A program made the translations under genes and the position numbers. Of a stretch of 64,000 bases of DNA, positions 1 to 8,519 are shown one piece after another. The notes under the pieces were generated by a model. The model saw only the letters and a list, made by a program, of their open reading frames with translations, was not told the origin of the DNA and did not search any database. Within the stretch, counting starts at the first letter, position 1. Every line of letters starts with the position of its first letter. The stretch covers positions 1 through 64,000 of the forward strand of contig NZ_QMBQ01000010.1 of NCBI RefSeq assembly GCF_003289965.1, given 5' to 3'. The DNA comes from Mesorhizobium atlanticum (lineage in GTDB: Bacteria; Pseudomonadota; Alphaproteobacteria; Rhizobiales; Rhizobiaceae).

Positions 1-1025
1 GCGTTATGGGTCGTCGTGTCGTCGCCTTTGACGTCGGTGTACTTGGTGCCCGAGATCGAGAACTTCACGAAGTTGGCGAAGTCCTCGCCGGTGGTGGTGT
101 TGCCGCTGGTGGCCGCGACGATATAGCCGTCCTTGCCCAGGGTCTCGACATCGCCGCTCGGCAGCACTTCCTGCACGACATAGGTCTGGCCGCCGCTGAG
201 CGGACCGAGATTGTCGAAGTGATAGCTGCCGTCGGCCGCCGTCGTCGTCTGCGCGATCGGGTTGACGAGGTCGTTGCTGGCATAGAGGTTGATGGTGATG
301 TTCGCCAGCGGCATGTCGTCGGCGTTATGGGTCGTCGTGTCGTCGCCTTTGACGTCGGTGTACTTGGTGCCCGAGATCGAGAACTTCACGAAGTTGGCGA
401 AGTCCTCGCCGGTGGTGGTGTTGCCGCTGGTGGCCGCGACGATATAGCCGTCCTTGCCCAGGGTCTCGACATCGCCGCTCGGCAGCACTTCCTGCACGAC
501 ATAGGTCTGGCCGCCGCTGAGCGGACCGAGATTGTCGAAGTGATAGCTGCCGTCGGCCGCCGTCGTCGTCTGCGCGATCGGGTTGACGAGATCGTTGCTG
601 GCATAGAGGTTGATGGTGATGTTCGCCAGCGGCGTGTCATCGGCGTTATGGGTCGTCGTGTCGTCGCCTTTGACGTCGGTGTACTTGGTGCCCGAGATGC
701 TGAAGTTCACGAAGTTGGCGAAGTCGTTGCCGGTGCTGTTGGTGCCGATGGTCGAACTGATGATATAGCCGTTATTGCCCAGGGTCTGCGTGTCGCCGCT
801 TGGTAGCACTTCCTTGACGATGTAATTCTGATTATTCGGCAACACCCCTAGATTATTGAAGGAGTAGGAACCATCGACCGCTGTCACGGTGGACGCAATC
901 ACCGTGTTGGGAGCACCGCTGGCATAGAGGTTGATGGTGATGTTCGCCAGCGGCGTGTCATCGGCGTTATGGGTCGTCGTGTCGTCGCCCTTGACGTCGG
1001 TGTATTTCGTGCCCGAAATGGAGAA
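1..1025 (-). repeat. Tandem 321 bp (107 codon) repeats inside the adhesin gene
   Basis: Read on the minus strand the units are 1025-705, 704-384, 383-63 and 62-1 (cut by the edge). The DNA at 1-321 and 322-642 differs at only three positions by eye. The unit nearest the N-terminus is clearly more diverged in its middle. The period is exactly 321 bp, so copy number can change without a frameshift. More copies probably lie beyond the window. Confidence 0.95.
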
Positions 1026-2207
1026 GGTCGCCGGCTGGGTCAGCGCACTCCATTCCTCAAAGGTGCCGGAGTCAGACCAGCCCCCACCCTGGAATCCCAT
1101 GGCGGTATAGAAATACAGGAAGTTCCCGTTCGCAGGATTGAAATTGGCAGTCGGCACCAGAACAATCACGTCGCCGCCGCCGCCGCTGCCGCTGTCATAC
1201 TCGGCGTCCATCAGGACTGAGTTGGCCCCCCCAGCATTCATATTATAAGCTAAAGTGGTGTTCCCAGAAGTGAAATGGAAGTTGGGGTCCGTTCCCACGG
1301 TGCTAGGGCCGGCCGCGAAGCTGCCCGCACCAAGATTGCCATCGGCCGACTGGTAGATCTTGAGCTGATCAAGCGAGAGGAATGGATTCGCCCCGGTCTG
1401 ATGCATATCGAGACGGAATGCGTAATACGCTCCGTTCGGGTCTACAGTGCCATCGGCGTCGACTTTGACCAGCGAGTTCAGAGCAATGACCATATTGTGC
1501 TGGCTAGAAGTCTTTTCATCCAACACGCCATCGGCGCTGTTGTAGCCCTGTTCCGCGCCGGCATTGCCGGCGCTCTGAATCTGCGAAAACACCGACCAAT
1601 TGCCGGTGCCGGAAGAACCGCTTACCAGATTGGAGAAAATCGTCGTGTCACGGCTTGAAAACACAGCTCCAGCGGCGTTCACAATCGTGTTGTCGGCGGT
1701 TATGTCGATGTGGGTGTCGGCATAGGCAAAGGTGGTCGGCGGCGGCGTCGGCGGCGGCGGCGGCTTTGGCGCATCGGTGAAGGTCACCGTTGCCGAGGCG
1801 TCGGACGTCGTATCTGATGCGGTGAGCATAAATGCCTGGTTCGCCGCGTCGCCGTTGACGTACCACGACGTCTGGATCGAGCCGTTGACAACGCCATCCA
1901 GATCGCCGGCGCCACCGTCGGTTACGGTCCAGGGCGTGCCGGTGCCGGTAAGATCGTAGGCGAGCACATCGTCCGCGGTGCCGAGGACGCCGTCGGCGCC
2001 TGCGCTAAGATGGGCGACCTCGAAGGTGAACGTAGCGCCATCCGAAACATTGCTGGTTGTGATCCCCACCGTCTCGCCGGGCGCGTAATCCGCATCCGCC
2101 TGGTCAAGCGAGATTGCAATAGGCGCGACGGGGTCGGTGCTTCCGGTCGTCGTGGGATCTGATGTCGCAAGCGGATCACCTGTCAGATTGTCCGTAATAT
2201 CGGCCAT
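1..2207 (-). CDS. Large secreted repeat protein (SdrD-B/Cna-B-like repeats), probable type I secretion substrate; 3' end outside window
   Basis: The frame is open from an ATG at 2207 (AAGGGGAAAAGTC upstream) to the window edge, giving 735 residues without a stop, so the C-terminus is missing. There is no N-terminal signal peptide. An N-terminal beta-rich domain is followed by a proline-rich linker (KPPPPPTPPPTT, around residues 150-160). Next comes a Gly/Asn/Asp-rich domain to about residue 390, then 107-residue repeats that each begin FSISGTKYTDVKGDD. The repeat pattern (G-T-K-Y-x-D...DGSYxFxNLGxL...YxVxEVLPSG) matches SdrD-B/Cna-B-type Ig-like domains of large adhesins. The two type I secretion genes lie immediately upstream in the same orientation, with a 74 bp gap. 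Inference: a T1SS-exported surface adhesin. The C-terminal secretion signal cannot be seen. Confidence 0.85.
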   Translation of the reverse strand, partial: MADITDNLTGDPLATSDPTTTGSTDPVAPIAISLDQADADYAPGETVGITTSNVSDGATFTFEVAHLSAGADGVLGTADDVLAYDLTGTGTPWTVTDGGAGDLDGVVNGSIQTSWYVNGDAANQAFMLTASDTTSDASATVTFTDAPKPPPPPTPPPTTFAYADTHIDITADNTIVNAAGAVFSSRDTTIFSNLVSGSSGTGNWSVFSQIQSAGNAGAEQGYNSADGVLDEKTSSQHNMVIALNSLVKVDADGTVDPNGAYYAFRLDMHQTGANPFLSLDQLKIYQSADGNLGAGSFAAGPSTVGTDPNFHFTSGNTTLAYNMNAGGANSVLMDAEYDSGSGGGGDVIVLVPTANFNPANGNFLYFYTAMGFQGGGWSDSGTFEEWSALTQPATFSISGTKYTDVKGDDTTTHNADDTPLANITINLYASGAPNTVIASTVTAVDGSYSFNNLGVLPNNQNYIVKEVLPSGDTQTLGNNGYIISSTIGTNSTGNDFANFVNFSISGTKYTDVKGDDTTTHNADDTPLANITINLYASNDLVNPIAQTTTAADGSYHFDNLGPLSGGQTYVVQEVLPSGDVETLGKDGYIVAATSGNTTTGEDFANFVKFSISGTKYTDVKGDDTTTHNADDMPLANITINLYASNDLVNPIAQTTTAADGSYHFDNLGPLSGGQTYVVQEVLPSGDVETLGKDGYIVAATSGNTTTGEDFANFVKFSISGTKYTDVKGDDTTTHN

Positions 2208-2281
2208 GACTTTTCCCCTTGAATTTGACTGCGGTTGCGTTCCGTATCTGCTGTTTGCATTTTTCCCGCTCCAGGCGGGGC

Positions 2282-3583
2282 TTACTGTCTGAAGGCTCGG
2301 GTGATCTGGTCTTGCAATGGCTTCACCAGGTAGGAAATCACCGAGCGGTCCTCGGTCTTGATGAAGGATTCCACCGGCATGCCGGGCACCAGCTTGACCT
2401 CGCCGAGGCGCGCGACCTGCGCGGCGGTCGTCCTGATGCGCACGGTGTAATAGCTTAGGCCGGTGCGTTGATCGGTGGCGATGTCGGGCGAGGTCCGCTC
2501 GACCACGCCATCGATCTGCGGCGTCGTGCGGGTGTTGAACGCCGAAAAGCGCAGCGAGGCGGACTGGCCGACCCACAGCTTGTCGATGTCGCTCGGCGCG
2601 ATCCTGGCTTCCACGGCCAGGCTGTCATTGTCCGGCACGACCTGCATGATCGTCTGGCCGGGGGTGATCACGCCGCCGATCGTGTAGGCGAGCGACTGCT
2701 GCACGACGCCGTCCTGCGGCGCGCGAATGTCGACCCGCTTCAACTGATCCTCGGCGGCGACCTTGCGCTCCAGGAGCTCGCCCATCTTGCCGTCGATGTC
2801 GCGCAAGTCGCTGTTCACCTCGGTGCTGTGGTCGAGGTCTATCTGAATGATCTGCAGCCTGATCTCCGCGATCTTGCCTTGCGCCTGCGCCTGCGCGGCA
2901 ATGAGCTGGCCGCGCTCACCATCGAGGCGCGTGGCCTCGCGCTCGGTCGAGGTCAGGCGATCGATCGAAATGAGCTTCTTGGCCCAGAGCGTGCGCACGG
3001 AAGCGAGCTCCTTTTGCACCAGTTGGATCTCCTTGCTCTTGGCATCGGCCTGCGCGACGTCGCCGGAGATCTCCTTCTCGAGTTGGGCAATGCGCTCCCC
3101 AAGCTGGCTCTTCTGGCCGGCGCGGGAGGTGCGCCGGGTCTCGAAGTGCTGCTTTTCGCCGGACACGGCCTCGGCGACGTCAGGATCAGCGACGCGGTCC
3201 AAGAGCTCGCGCGGAAAGACGATGGAGTCGCTGCCCAGGCGCTCCGCATCGAGCCGGGCTTTGCGCGCCGTGAGCTGGTCCAGGGCCTTGCTCACCACCG
3301 CAAGATTGGCGGCCGGCACGGTACGGTCGAGACGCAGCAGAAGGTCGCCGGCCTTCACCTTGTCGCCATCGCGGGCGTCGATCTCGGCAATGACGCCGCC
3401 GGTGGCGTGCTGCACGTTCTTGACGTGGGAATCGACGACGAGCGTGCCGGGCGCGATGACCGCGCCAGCGATCTCGGTGACCGATGCCCAACCGCCGACG
3501 CCACCGGCAAGCAGAAGCACGGCCCCGAGCCCCAGCCGTGTATAGAAGCGGATCGACGCGTGGGAGCTTCCCGGCGCGGCCAT
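2282..3583 (-). CDS. HlyD-family type I secretion membrane-fusion protein
   Basis: 433 residues. A short cytoplasmic N-terminus is followed by one membrane anchor (about residues 15-33, LGLGAVLLLAGGVGGWAS). The lipoyl half-motif APGTLVVDSHVKNVQHATGG follows, then a long coiled coil (about 90-260), and the C-terminal barrel with IRAPQDGVVQ and the family-typical PGMPVESFIKTEDRSV...YLVKPL ending. This is the HlyD/PrtE adaptor that links the inner-membrane ABC pump to an outer-membrane TolC-like channel. The ATG at 3583 lies one base after the stop codon of the ABC gene, with GGGAGGG upstream, so the two are translationally coupled. No TolC-like gene is visible in the window. Confidence 0.95.
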   Translation of the reverse strand: MAAPGSSHASIRFYTRLGLGAVLLLAGGVGGWASVTEIAGAVIAPGTLVVDSHVKNVQHATGGVIAEIDARDGDKVKAGDLLLRLDRTVPAANLAVVSKALDQLTARKARLDAERLGSDSIVFPRELLDRVADPDVAEAVSGEKQHFETRRTSRAGQKSQLGERIAQLEKEISGDVAQADAKSKEIQLVQKELASVRTLWAKKLISIDRLTSTEREATRLDGERGQLIAAQAQAQGKIAEIRLQIIQIDLDHSTEVNSDLRDIDGKMGELLERKVAAEDQLKRVDIRAPQDGVVQQSLAYTIGGVITPGQTIMQVVPDNDSLAVEARIAPSDIDKLWVGQSASLRFSAFNTRTTPQIDGVVERTSPDIATDQRTGLSYYTVRIRTTAAQVARLGEVKLVPGMPVESFIKTEDRSVISYLVKPLQDQITRAFRQ

Positions 3584-3584
3584 G

Positions 3585-5630
3585 TCAGTTCCCTCCCCCC
3601 GTTCGGGTGACGGCAGCCACGGGAGCTGTTTCCGCGGTCGTCCGCGGCGGCGGGTTGCTTGACGGAACCGGCCGCAGCATCGGGAACATCTTGGCGAAAA
3701 CCTCGTCCTTCGGTCCGAATTCGTGCACGCGCCCCTGGTTCATCGCCAGGATGAAATCGACGGCGGCCAGCACGTTCGGGCGATGGGCGACGATGACGAC
3801 AACGCCGCCGCGCTCGCGAACGCCGAGCATCGCGCGGATCAACGCCTGCTCGCCGTCCATGTCGAGATTGGAATTCGGCTCGTCGAGCACCACGAGGAAC
3901 GGATCGCGATAGAGCGCGCGGGCTAACGCAATGCGCTGGCGCTGCCCGGCCGAAAGCGCCTCGCCATGCTCGCCGATCTCGGTCTCATAACCCTGGCGGA
4001 AGCTGACGATCAGCTCATGCGCGCCGGCGGCCTTGGCCGCTGTGATGATCGCATCGGCGTCGGCGTCCGGTTCGAAGCGGGATATGTTTTCGGCGACGGT
4101 GCCGGCAAACAGTTCCACGTCCTGCGGCAGGTAGCCGATATGGCGGCCGCGCTCTTGCGAGGACCACTGGTCCAGGTCGGCGCCGTCAAGCTTGACGCGG
4201 CCGCTTACCGGCTGCCAGGCCCCGACGAGAGCCCTGACCAGGGTGGATTTTCCCGAGCCGCTCGGGCCGATGATGCCGAGCCCATGGCCCGCCTCCATGG
4301 CGAAGCTGGCGTCCTGGACCAGCAGCCGCTGCACTCCCGGAGCCGCGATCGTCGCATTCTGCACTGTCACGCTGGCGTTCGGCGGCGGCAGCAGCATTGG
4401 TTCGGTCTCGGCAGGCATGGCCGCCAGCACTTTGGTCAACCGTTGCCAGCCCTGGCGCGCGCTTGCGAAACCTTTCCAGTTGGCGATCGCGAGATCGACC
4501 GGCGCCAGCGCGCGGCCGCTGAGGATGGAAGCGGCAATGATGACGCCGGCCGTGGCTTCCTGTTCGATCACAAGCCAGGCGCCGATGCCGAGCATCGACG
4601 ACTGCAGCAGCATGCGCAGCACTTTCGACACCGCGCCGAAGCTGCCGGCAACATCACTGACCTTGCGCTGGTCGGCAATGAATTCGAGATTGGCATCTTG
4701 CCAGCGCGACGCCAGCCCGCCGGCCATGCCCATAGCGGCAACCACTTCAGCATTGCGCGTGCCGGCAGCGATCAGCCCGCCGCGCCGGTTCCCGCTCAAG
4801 GTGGCGGCCGACACCGGTTGTCGCGTCAGCCGCTCGGCAAGGAGGGTCAGCACGACCAGCACGGCCGCCCCGAGCAGCGCCGTCACGCCAAGCACCCAGT
4901 GGAACATGAAGATGATGACCAGGTAGATCGGCATCCATGGCAGGTCGAAAAGCGCCGTCGGGCCTATGCCGGACAGGAAGCCACGCACGCTGTCGAGATC
5001 GCGCATCGGCTGCAGGCTGTCGCCCTCGCGCCTGGCCTTCAGCGGCAGTCTCAGCATCGAGGTATAGACGCGATGGCCGAGCGCCTCGTCGAGCGCCCCG
5101 CCGATCCGCACCAGAACACGGGCGCGCACGAAATCGAGAAAGCCCTGCCCGCAATAGAGAATGATGAGCAATATCGAAATGCCGACGAGCGTCGGCACGC
5201 TGCGGCTCGGCAGCACGCGGTCATAGACCTCGAGCATGTAGAGCGAGCCCGCCAGCATCAGCACGTTGAGCATGCCGCTGAACAGCCCGACCGCTAGGAA
5301 GGCGGAGCGGCAGCTGGCAAGTGCGGCGGCGAGCTCGGAGCGAGCCGAGCCGACCGAGCGCCGTCCCGCCGTTTTCCCTGATGGCTTGCTACGGGCGACG
5401 ATGCGCTGGCGCGCGGCGTCAGCGACGTTTTTCGCCAAGTCCCGCACCATGTCGCCACGGGCGCGGAACATGACCAGGCCACCGAAACCGGCAATCGCGG
5501 CCGCTAGGAGCATCGAGCCCGTCGATGCATGCCGGCCGAAGCCGAAGAGGAAAAAAATGGCAACGCACGCGACGAGGGTCAGGCCGACAAACCTCACCTT
5601 CGCCTGCGCCGAACCAAAGGTTGTGCCCAT
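3585..5630 (-). CDS. Type I secretion ABC transporter, permease/ATPase (PrtD-like)
   Basis: The ABC transmembrane domain begins around LFSGMLNVLMLAGSLYMLEV and is followed by a nucleotide-binding domain: Walker A GPSGSGKST (about residues 450-458), signature LSAGQRQRIALARAL, Walker B FLVVLDEP and the H-loop VIVAHRP. This architecture matches PrtD-type exporters. I chose ATG 5630 (MGTTFGSAQ); the frame also runs back to a TTG at 5735 with no convincing ribosome site, so the start is uncertain. Even from 5630 the protein (681 residues) carries about 100 extra N-terminal residues with two hydrophobic segments, compared with the usual 570-600. There is no C39 peptidase domain. First gene of the secretion operon. 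Confidence 0.9.
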   Translation of the reverse strand: MGTTFGSAQAKVRFVGLTLVACVAIFFLFGFGRHASTGSMLLAAAIAGFGGLVMFRARGDMVRDLAKNVADAARQRIVARSKPSGKTAGRRSVGSARSELAAALASCRSAFLAVGLFSGMLNVLMLAGSLYMLEVYDRVLPSRSVPTLVGISILLIILYCGQGFLDFVRARVLVRIGGALDEALGHRVYTSMLRLPLKARREGDSLQPMRDLDSVRGFLSGIGPTALFDLPWMPIYLVIIFMFHWVLGVTALLGAAVLVVLTLLAERLTRQPVSAATLSGNRRGGLIAAGTRNAEVVAAMGMAGGLASRWQDANLEFIADQRKVSDVAGSFGAVSKVLRMLLQSSMLGIGAWLVIEQEATAGVIIAASILSGRALAPVDLAIANWKGFASARQGWQRLTKVLAAMPAETEPMLLPPPNASVTVQNATIAAPGVQRLLVQDASFAMEAGHGLGIIGPSGSGKSTLVRALVGAWQPVSGRVKLDGADLDQWSSQERGRHIGYLPQDVELFAGTVAENISRFEPDADADAIITAAKAAGAHELIVSFRQGYETEIGEHGEALSAGQRQRIALARALYRDPFLVVLDEPNSNLDMDGEQALIRAMLGVRERGGVVVIVAHRPNVLAAVDFILAMNQGRVHEFGPKDEVFAKMFPMLRPVPSSNPPPRTTAETAPVAAVTRTGGGN

Positions 5631-6189
5631 CAACCTGAGCGACGCGTTACCGAACCCCACAGCCACGACACGCCTTTCACATCCTGGGCGCGTCAGTTGC
5701 CGCCGTTGGCAGGATGGCCGCGCAAGGCAGCCCAAACACCCATGCCAAGGGGCGCTGAGATCAGCGCCTACTCCGTAAAGGCAGGATCTGCATATCGTCG
5801 AGCAAGCCGCACCAACTGTTCTGGCCGGCGAGTGGCGGCTCTCGACGGCTTACTGCGCAAAGATGACGGCGACGGCGGCGAAAATGCCGCAACGCGATTC
5901 CTACCCCGGTAGCGCCGTAACTCGTTGTTGCCAGTCAGGAGGCTTTTCGCGCTACTCTTACATTAGCAGATTATTAACTCTACCGGAGCGCGTCAACGGG
6001 CAACTCGGTGAAGCGTTTGCGATATGCCTCAAATCTATGCACGAAATGCTGCTGCTCAGTATAAAGAATACTTCGCGTTATTCTTAGGTCCATCTCAACC
6101 GAAGACCTATGCGCCGACTTATCGGACTTCGGTTGTCGGACCTCTGTCGCCGTGGCATGCGCCTGAAGGGGTGCGATCGGGAGAGCCCC
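5631..6189. promoter_or_regulatory. Intergenic stretch upstream of the secretion operon with two inverted repeats
   Basis: I see no convincing gene here. The stretch must hold the promoter of the secretion operon (minus strand), and 5940-6100 is noticeably AT-richer than its surroundings. Two inverted repeats stand out: AAGAATA (6064-6070) with TATTCTT (6079-6085), and AACCGAAG (6097-6104) with CTTCGGTT (6127-6134). They could be operators, or terminator-like hairpins serving the phospholipase gene that ends at 6190 from the other side of the gap; sequence alone does not decide. Confidence 0.4.
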
Positions 6190-7047
6190 TCAGACCACCT
6201 TCTTCTTGCCCCGCCTGCCGCCATGCGCTTCCACCGCCTTCTCGACGGCGCGCTTCAGTTCGTCCTTGATCTCGACCGTCTCGGCCATCAGCGCCTCGAT
6301 CTTGAGGAAATCGAGCACGCGGTATTTCGAGACTTTCGGGCGTATCAGGATATGGGGCTGAGACTGCTGCAGCTTGTTGGCGATGATCGACTGCATCATC
6401 AGTTGCGAGGCGCCATACATCAGGTCGACCGTGGTCGGGTGCTTGCGCTCGGCGTCGCTCGGCGCTCCGACCACGTCGATCGCGATGATGATGTTGGCAT
6501 CCTTTTCGAGAAGATCGAAGGGGACGGGGTTGTAGATGCCGCCGTCGATCAGCAGGCAGCCATTGCGCACCACCGGACGGAACACTGCGGGGATGGCTGC
6601 CGAAGCGGCGAGCGCCGAATGCAATTCACCCTCGGCGAGCACCGCCAGCTTGTGACCGAAATAATCGGTCGCCGTCACCTTGAGCGGAATCTTCAGCGCG
6701 TCGAACGTCTGCGGGATCGCCTCGGGCAGAAAGGCCTTCAGGATGCGCTCGATGTTGAACTGGCCGACGCGGATGCCGCCCTGCATGGCTTCCGCGATCG
6801 TGCCCGGCCGCGAGCGCCACATGCGCGCCGCCACTTCGGCCCGGCTGCCGAGGATCGATCGGGCATAGCCGTGGATCTCGGCGCCCGTCATGCCCGACGC
6901 CATGCCGGCTCCCATGATGGAGCCGATCGACGAGCCGGCGATCGCCACCGGCTTGATGCCAAGCTCGTCGAGAGCCTCGATGACATGGATATGCGCGAGA
7001 CCGCGCGCGCCGCCGCCGCCGAAAGCCACCCCGAAGGTCGGGCTCAT
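6190..7047 (-). CDS. Patatin-like phospholipase (RssA-type)
   Basis: 285 residues. The N-terminal oxyanion loop GGGGARG (about residues 10-16) is followed by the nucleophile elbow GSSIGS (about 39-44), and the catalytic Asp lies in LIDGGIYNPVP (about 165). These are the Ser-Asp dyad elements of patatin-family lipid acyl hydrolases. Length and layout match the bacterial RssA/YchK group, predicted cytoplasmic esterases of unknown substrate. The C-terminus is lysine-rich (RRGKKKVV). The start codon overlaps the stop of the M16 peptidase gene by four bases (7044-7047), which places it last in the peptidase operon. Confidence 0.92.
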   Translation of the reverse strand: MSPTFGVAFGGGGARGLAHIHVIEALDELGIKPVAIAGSSIGSIMGAGMASGMTGAEIHGYARSILGSRAEVAARMWRSRPGTIAEAMQGGIRVGQFNIERILKAFLPEAIPQTFDALKIPLKVTATDYFGHKLAVLAEGELHSALAASAAIPAVFRPVVRNGCLLIDGGIYNPVPFDLLEKDANIIIAIDVVGAPSDAERKHPTTVDLMYGASQLMMQSIIANKLQQSQPHILIRPKVSKYRVLDFLKIEALMAETVEIKDELKRAVEKAVEAHGGRRGKKKVV

Positions 7048-8519
7048 CCCTTGCCGCTCCCCGCCACCTGCACCAGTGGCGGGCCGATGACCATCACGGC
7101 GGGGTCGGCCGACAGAAGCTTCTTCGCCGCCGCCTTGACGTCGGCCAGCGTCACCGCGTCGATGAGCGCGGCTCGGCGCTTCATATAGTCGATGCCGAGA
7201 TTGTCGACCTGCAGCTCCACCAGCGTCGCGGCGATGGAGGTGGAAGAATCCAGATTGTTGATGGCGTAAGCGCCGATCATGTATTTCTTGATCGCCGCAA
7301 GCTCTTCTTCGGTCGGGCCGTTCTCAGCCATGTCCTTCACCACCTGGCGCACGATCGAAAGCGTTTCGGCGGCGCGGTCGGAGCGCGTCGCCGTCGTCAC
7401 CAGCAGCGCGTGGGAGTGCTCATTGTCGACGAGATCGGAACTGACGCCGTAGGCGAGACCGCGCTTCTCGCGCACTTCGGCGAAGAGCCGCGAGGTGAAG
7501 GTCGAACCGCCCAGGATCTCGTTCATCAGGACCGTGGCAAAGAAATCGGGATCGCTGCGTTTCACGCCCGGCCAGGCGAGCTGCAGCGAGGTCTGCGGCA
7601 AGTCGTAGTTCACCTCGAGCTGCTGCCCGAGCTTTGGCGTGACATCCGCCACCGGAGCCAGCGTCTGCTTTTCGGGCAGATCGCCGAAGACGTCGTCCAG
7701 CTTCTTGCTCAGCGTCGCGGCGTCGATGTCGCCGACCACCGCCACATGCAGGCCGCCGCGGGCGAAATTGGCCTTGTGGAACGCCCTGATGTCATCCGCG
7801 GTAATGGTCGTCAGGCTGTCCTTCGTCCCCTGGTCGGAACGCGAATAAGGATGCCCGCCGTAAATGGCGCGCAGCCAGCGCTGCTGCGCCACCGTGTTCG
7901 GATCGCGCTCATTAGCGAGAATGCCGGAGAGCACCTGGGCGCGGATACGGTCGATCGGCGCCTGGTCGAAACGCGGCCGGTTGACGGCCAGTCTGAGCAG
8001 GTCGAAAGCCCCGCTCTGCTCCTCCGACAGCATGCGCATCGAGCCATAGGTGCCGTCGCGCGTGGCCTGGAAGCTCATCTCGGCGCCGGCATCGTCGAGC
8101 TTCTGCTGGAAGGCGTCGCTGTCGAGGTCGCCTGCGCCTTCGTCGAACAGGCCGGTCATAAGATTGACCAGGCCCTCCTTGCCGGCCGGATCCTGCGCGC
8201 TGCCGCCATCGAAGACGAAGCGGACGGAAATCAGCGGGATCGAATGATCTTCCACCAGCCAGGCGGTGATGCCCTTCTGCGACTTCACCTCCTGGATGTT
8301 CATCTCTGCGCGGGCCGCGAGCGCCGGCAGCAGCAGAAAAAACAGGGCAAAGCAGAGCGTGACAAAGGCGCGATAGATCCGCCCACCTTCTTCCGTTGCG
8401 GGAGAAGGAGCATCGGCGCGTAGCGACGAGACGGTTGAGGTGTGGGGGACGGAGCGCCGTCCTTGCCAAGCCGGAACACCCCTCAAAGGGAAGTTGCTGG
8501 CATGTTCCATGCTCATCAT
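7044..8519 (-). CDS. M16-family peptidase homologue without the zinc motif
   Basis: About 491 residues. It is the second of two adjacent M16 (pitrilysin/insulinase-like) genes. It has the two M16 half-domains but no HxxEH zinc site, as is usual for the partner subunit of two-gene M16 pairs. A secretion signal is visible (FVTLCFALFFLLLPALAARA), so it should act in the periplasm. ATG 8519 shares its A with the TGA of the upstream gene (TGATG, GCGGGG upstream). The first ~47 residues before the signal peptide (including STVSSLRADAPSPATEEGGR) look like translated intergenic repeat DNA rather than protein. No in-frame start lies between that stretch and the signal peptide. The partner HxxEH subunit is encoded directly upstream. 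Confidence 0.9.
   Translation of the reverse strand: MMSMEHASNFPLRGVPAWQGRRSVPHTSTVSSLRADAPSPATEEGGRIYRAFVTLCFALFFLLLPALAARAEMNIQEVKSQKGITAWLVEDHSIPLISVRFVFDGGSAQDPAGKEGLVNLMTGLFDEGAGDLDSDAFQQKLDDAGAEMSFQATRDGTYGSMRMLSEEQSGAFDLLRLAVNRPRFDQAPIDRIRAQVLSGILANERDPNTVAQQRWLRAIYGGHPYSRSDQGTKDSLTTITADDIRAFHKANFARGGLHVAVVGDIDAATLSKKLDDVFGDLPEKQTLAPVADVTPKLGQQLEVNYDLPQTSLQLAWPGVKRSDPDFFATVLMNEILGGSTFTSRLFAEVREKRGLAYGVSSDLVDNEHSHALLVTTATRSDRAAETLSIVRQVVKDMAENGPTEEELAAIKKYMIGAYAINNLDSSTSIAATLVELQVDNLGIDYMKRRAALIDAVTLADVKAAAKKLLSADPAVMVIGPPLVQVAGSGKG

Noticed and set aside
6..806. 266-residue open frame on the plus strand with internal repeats
   Set aside because: It is the reverse-strand shadow of the 321 bp adhesin repeats. 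The minus frame is longer, has domain homology and continues through to 2207.
1..1025. Repeats considered as a CRISPR array
   Set aside because: Period is 321 bp with no unique spacers, and the units are in-frame protein repeats.
2468..3610. 380-residue plus-strand frame over the HlyD-like gene
   Set aside because: Shadow frame; the minus frame has clear HlyD features and coupling to the ABC gene.
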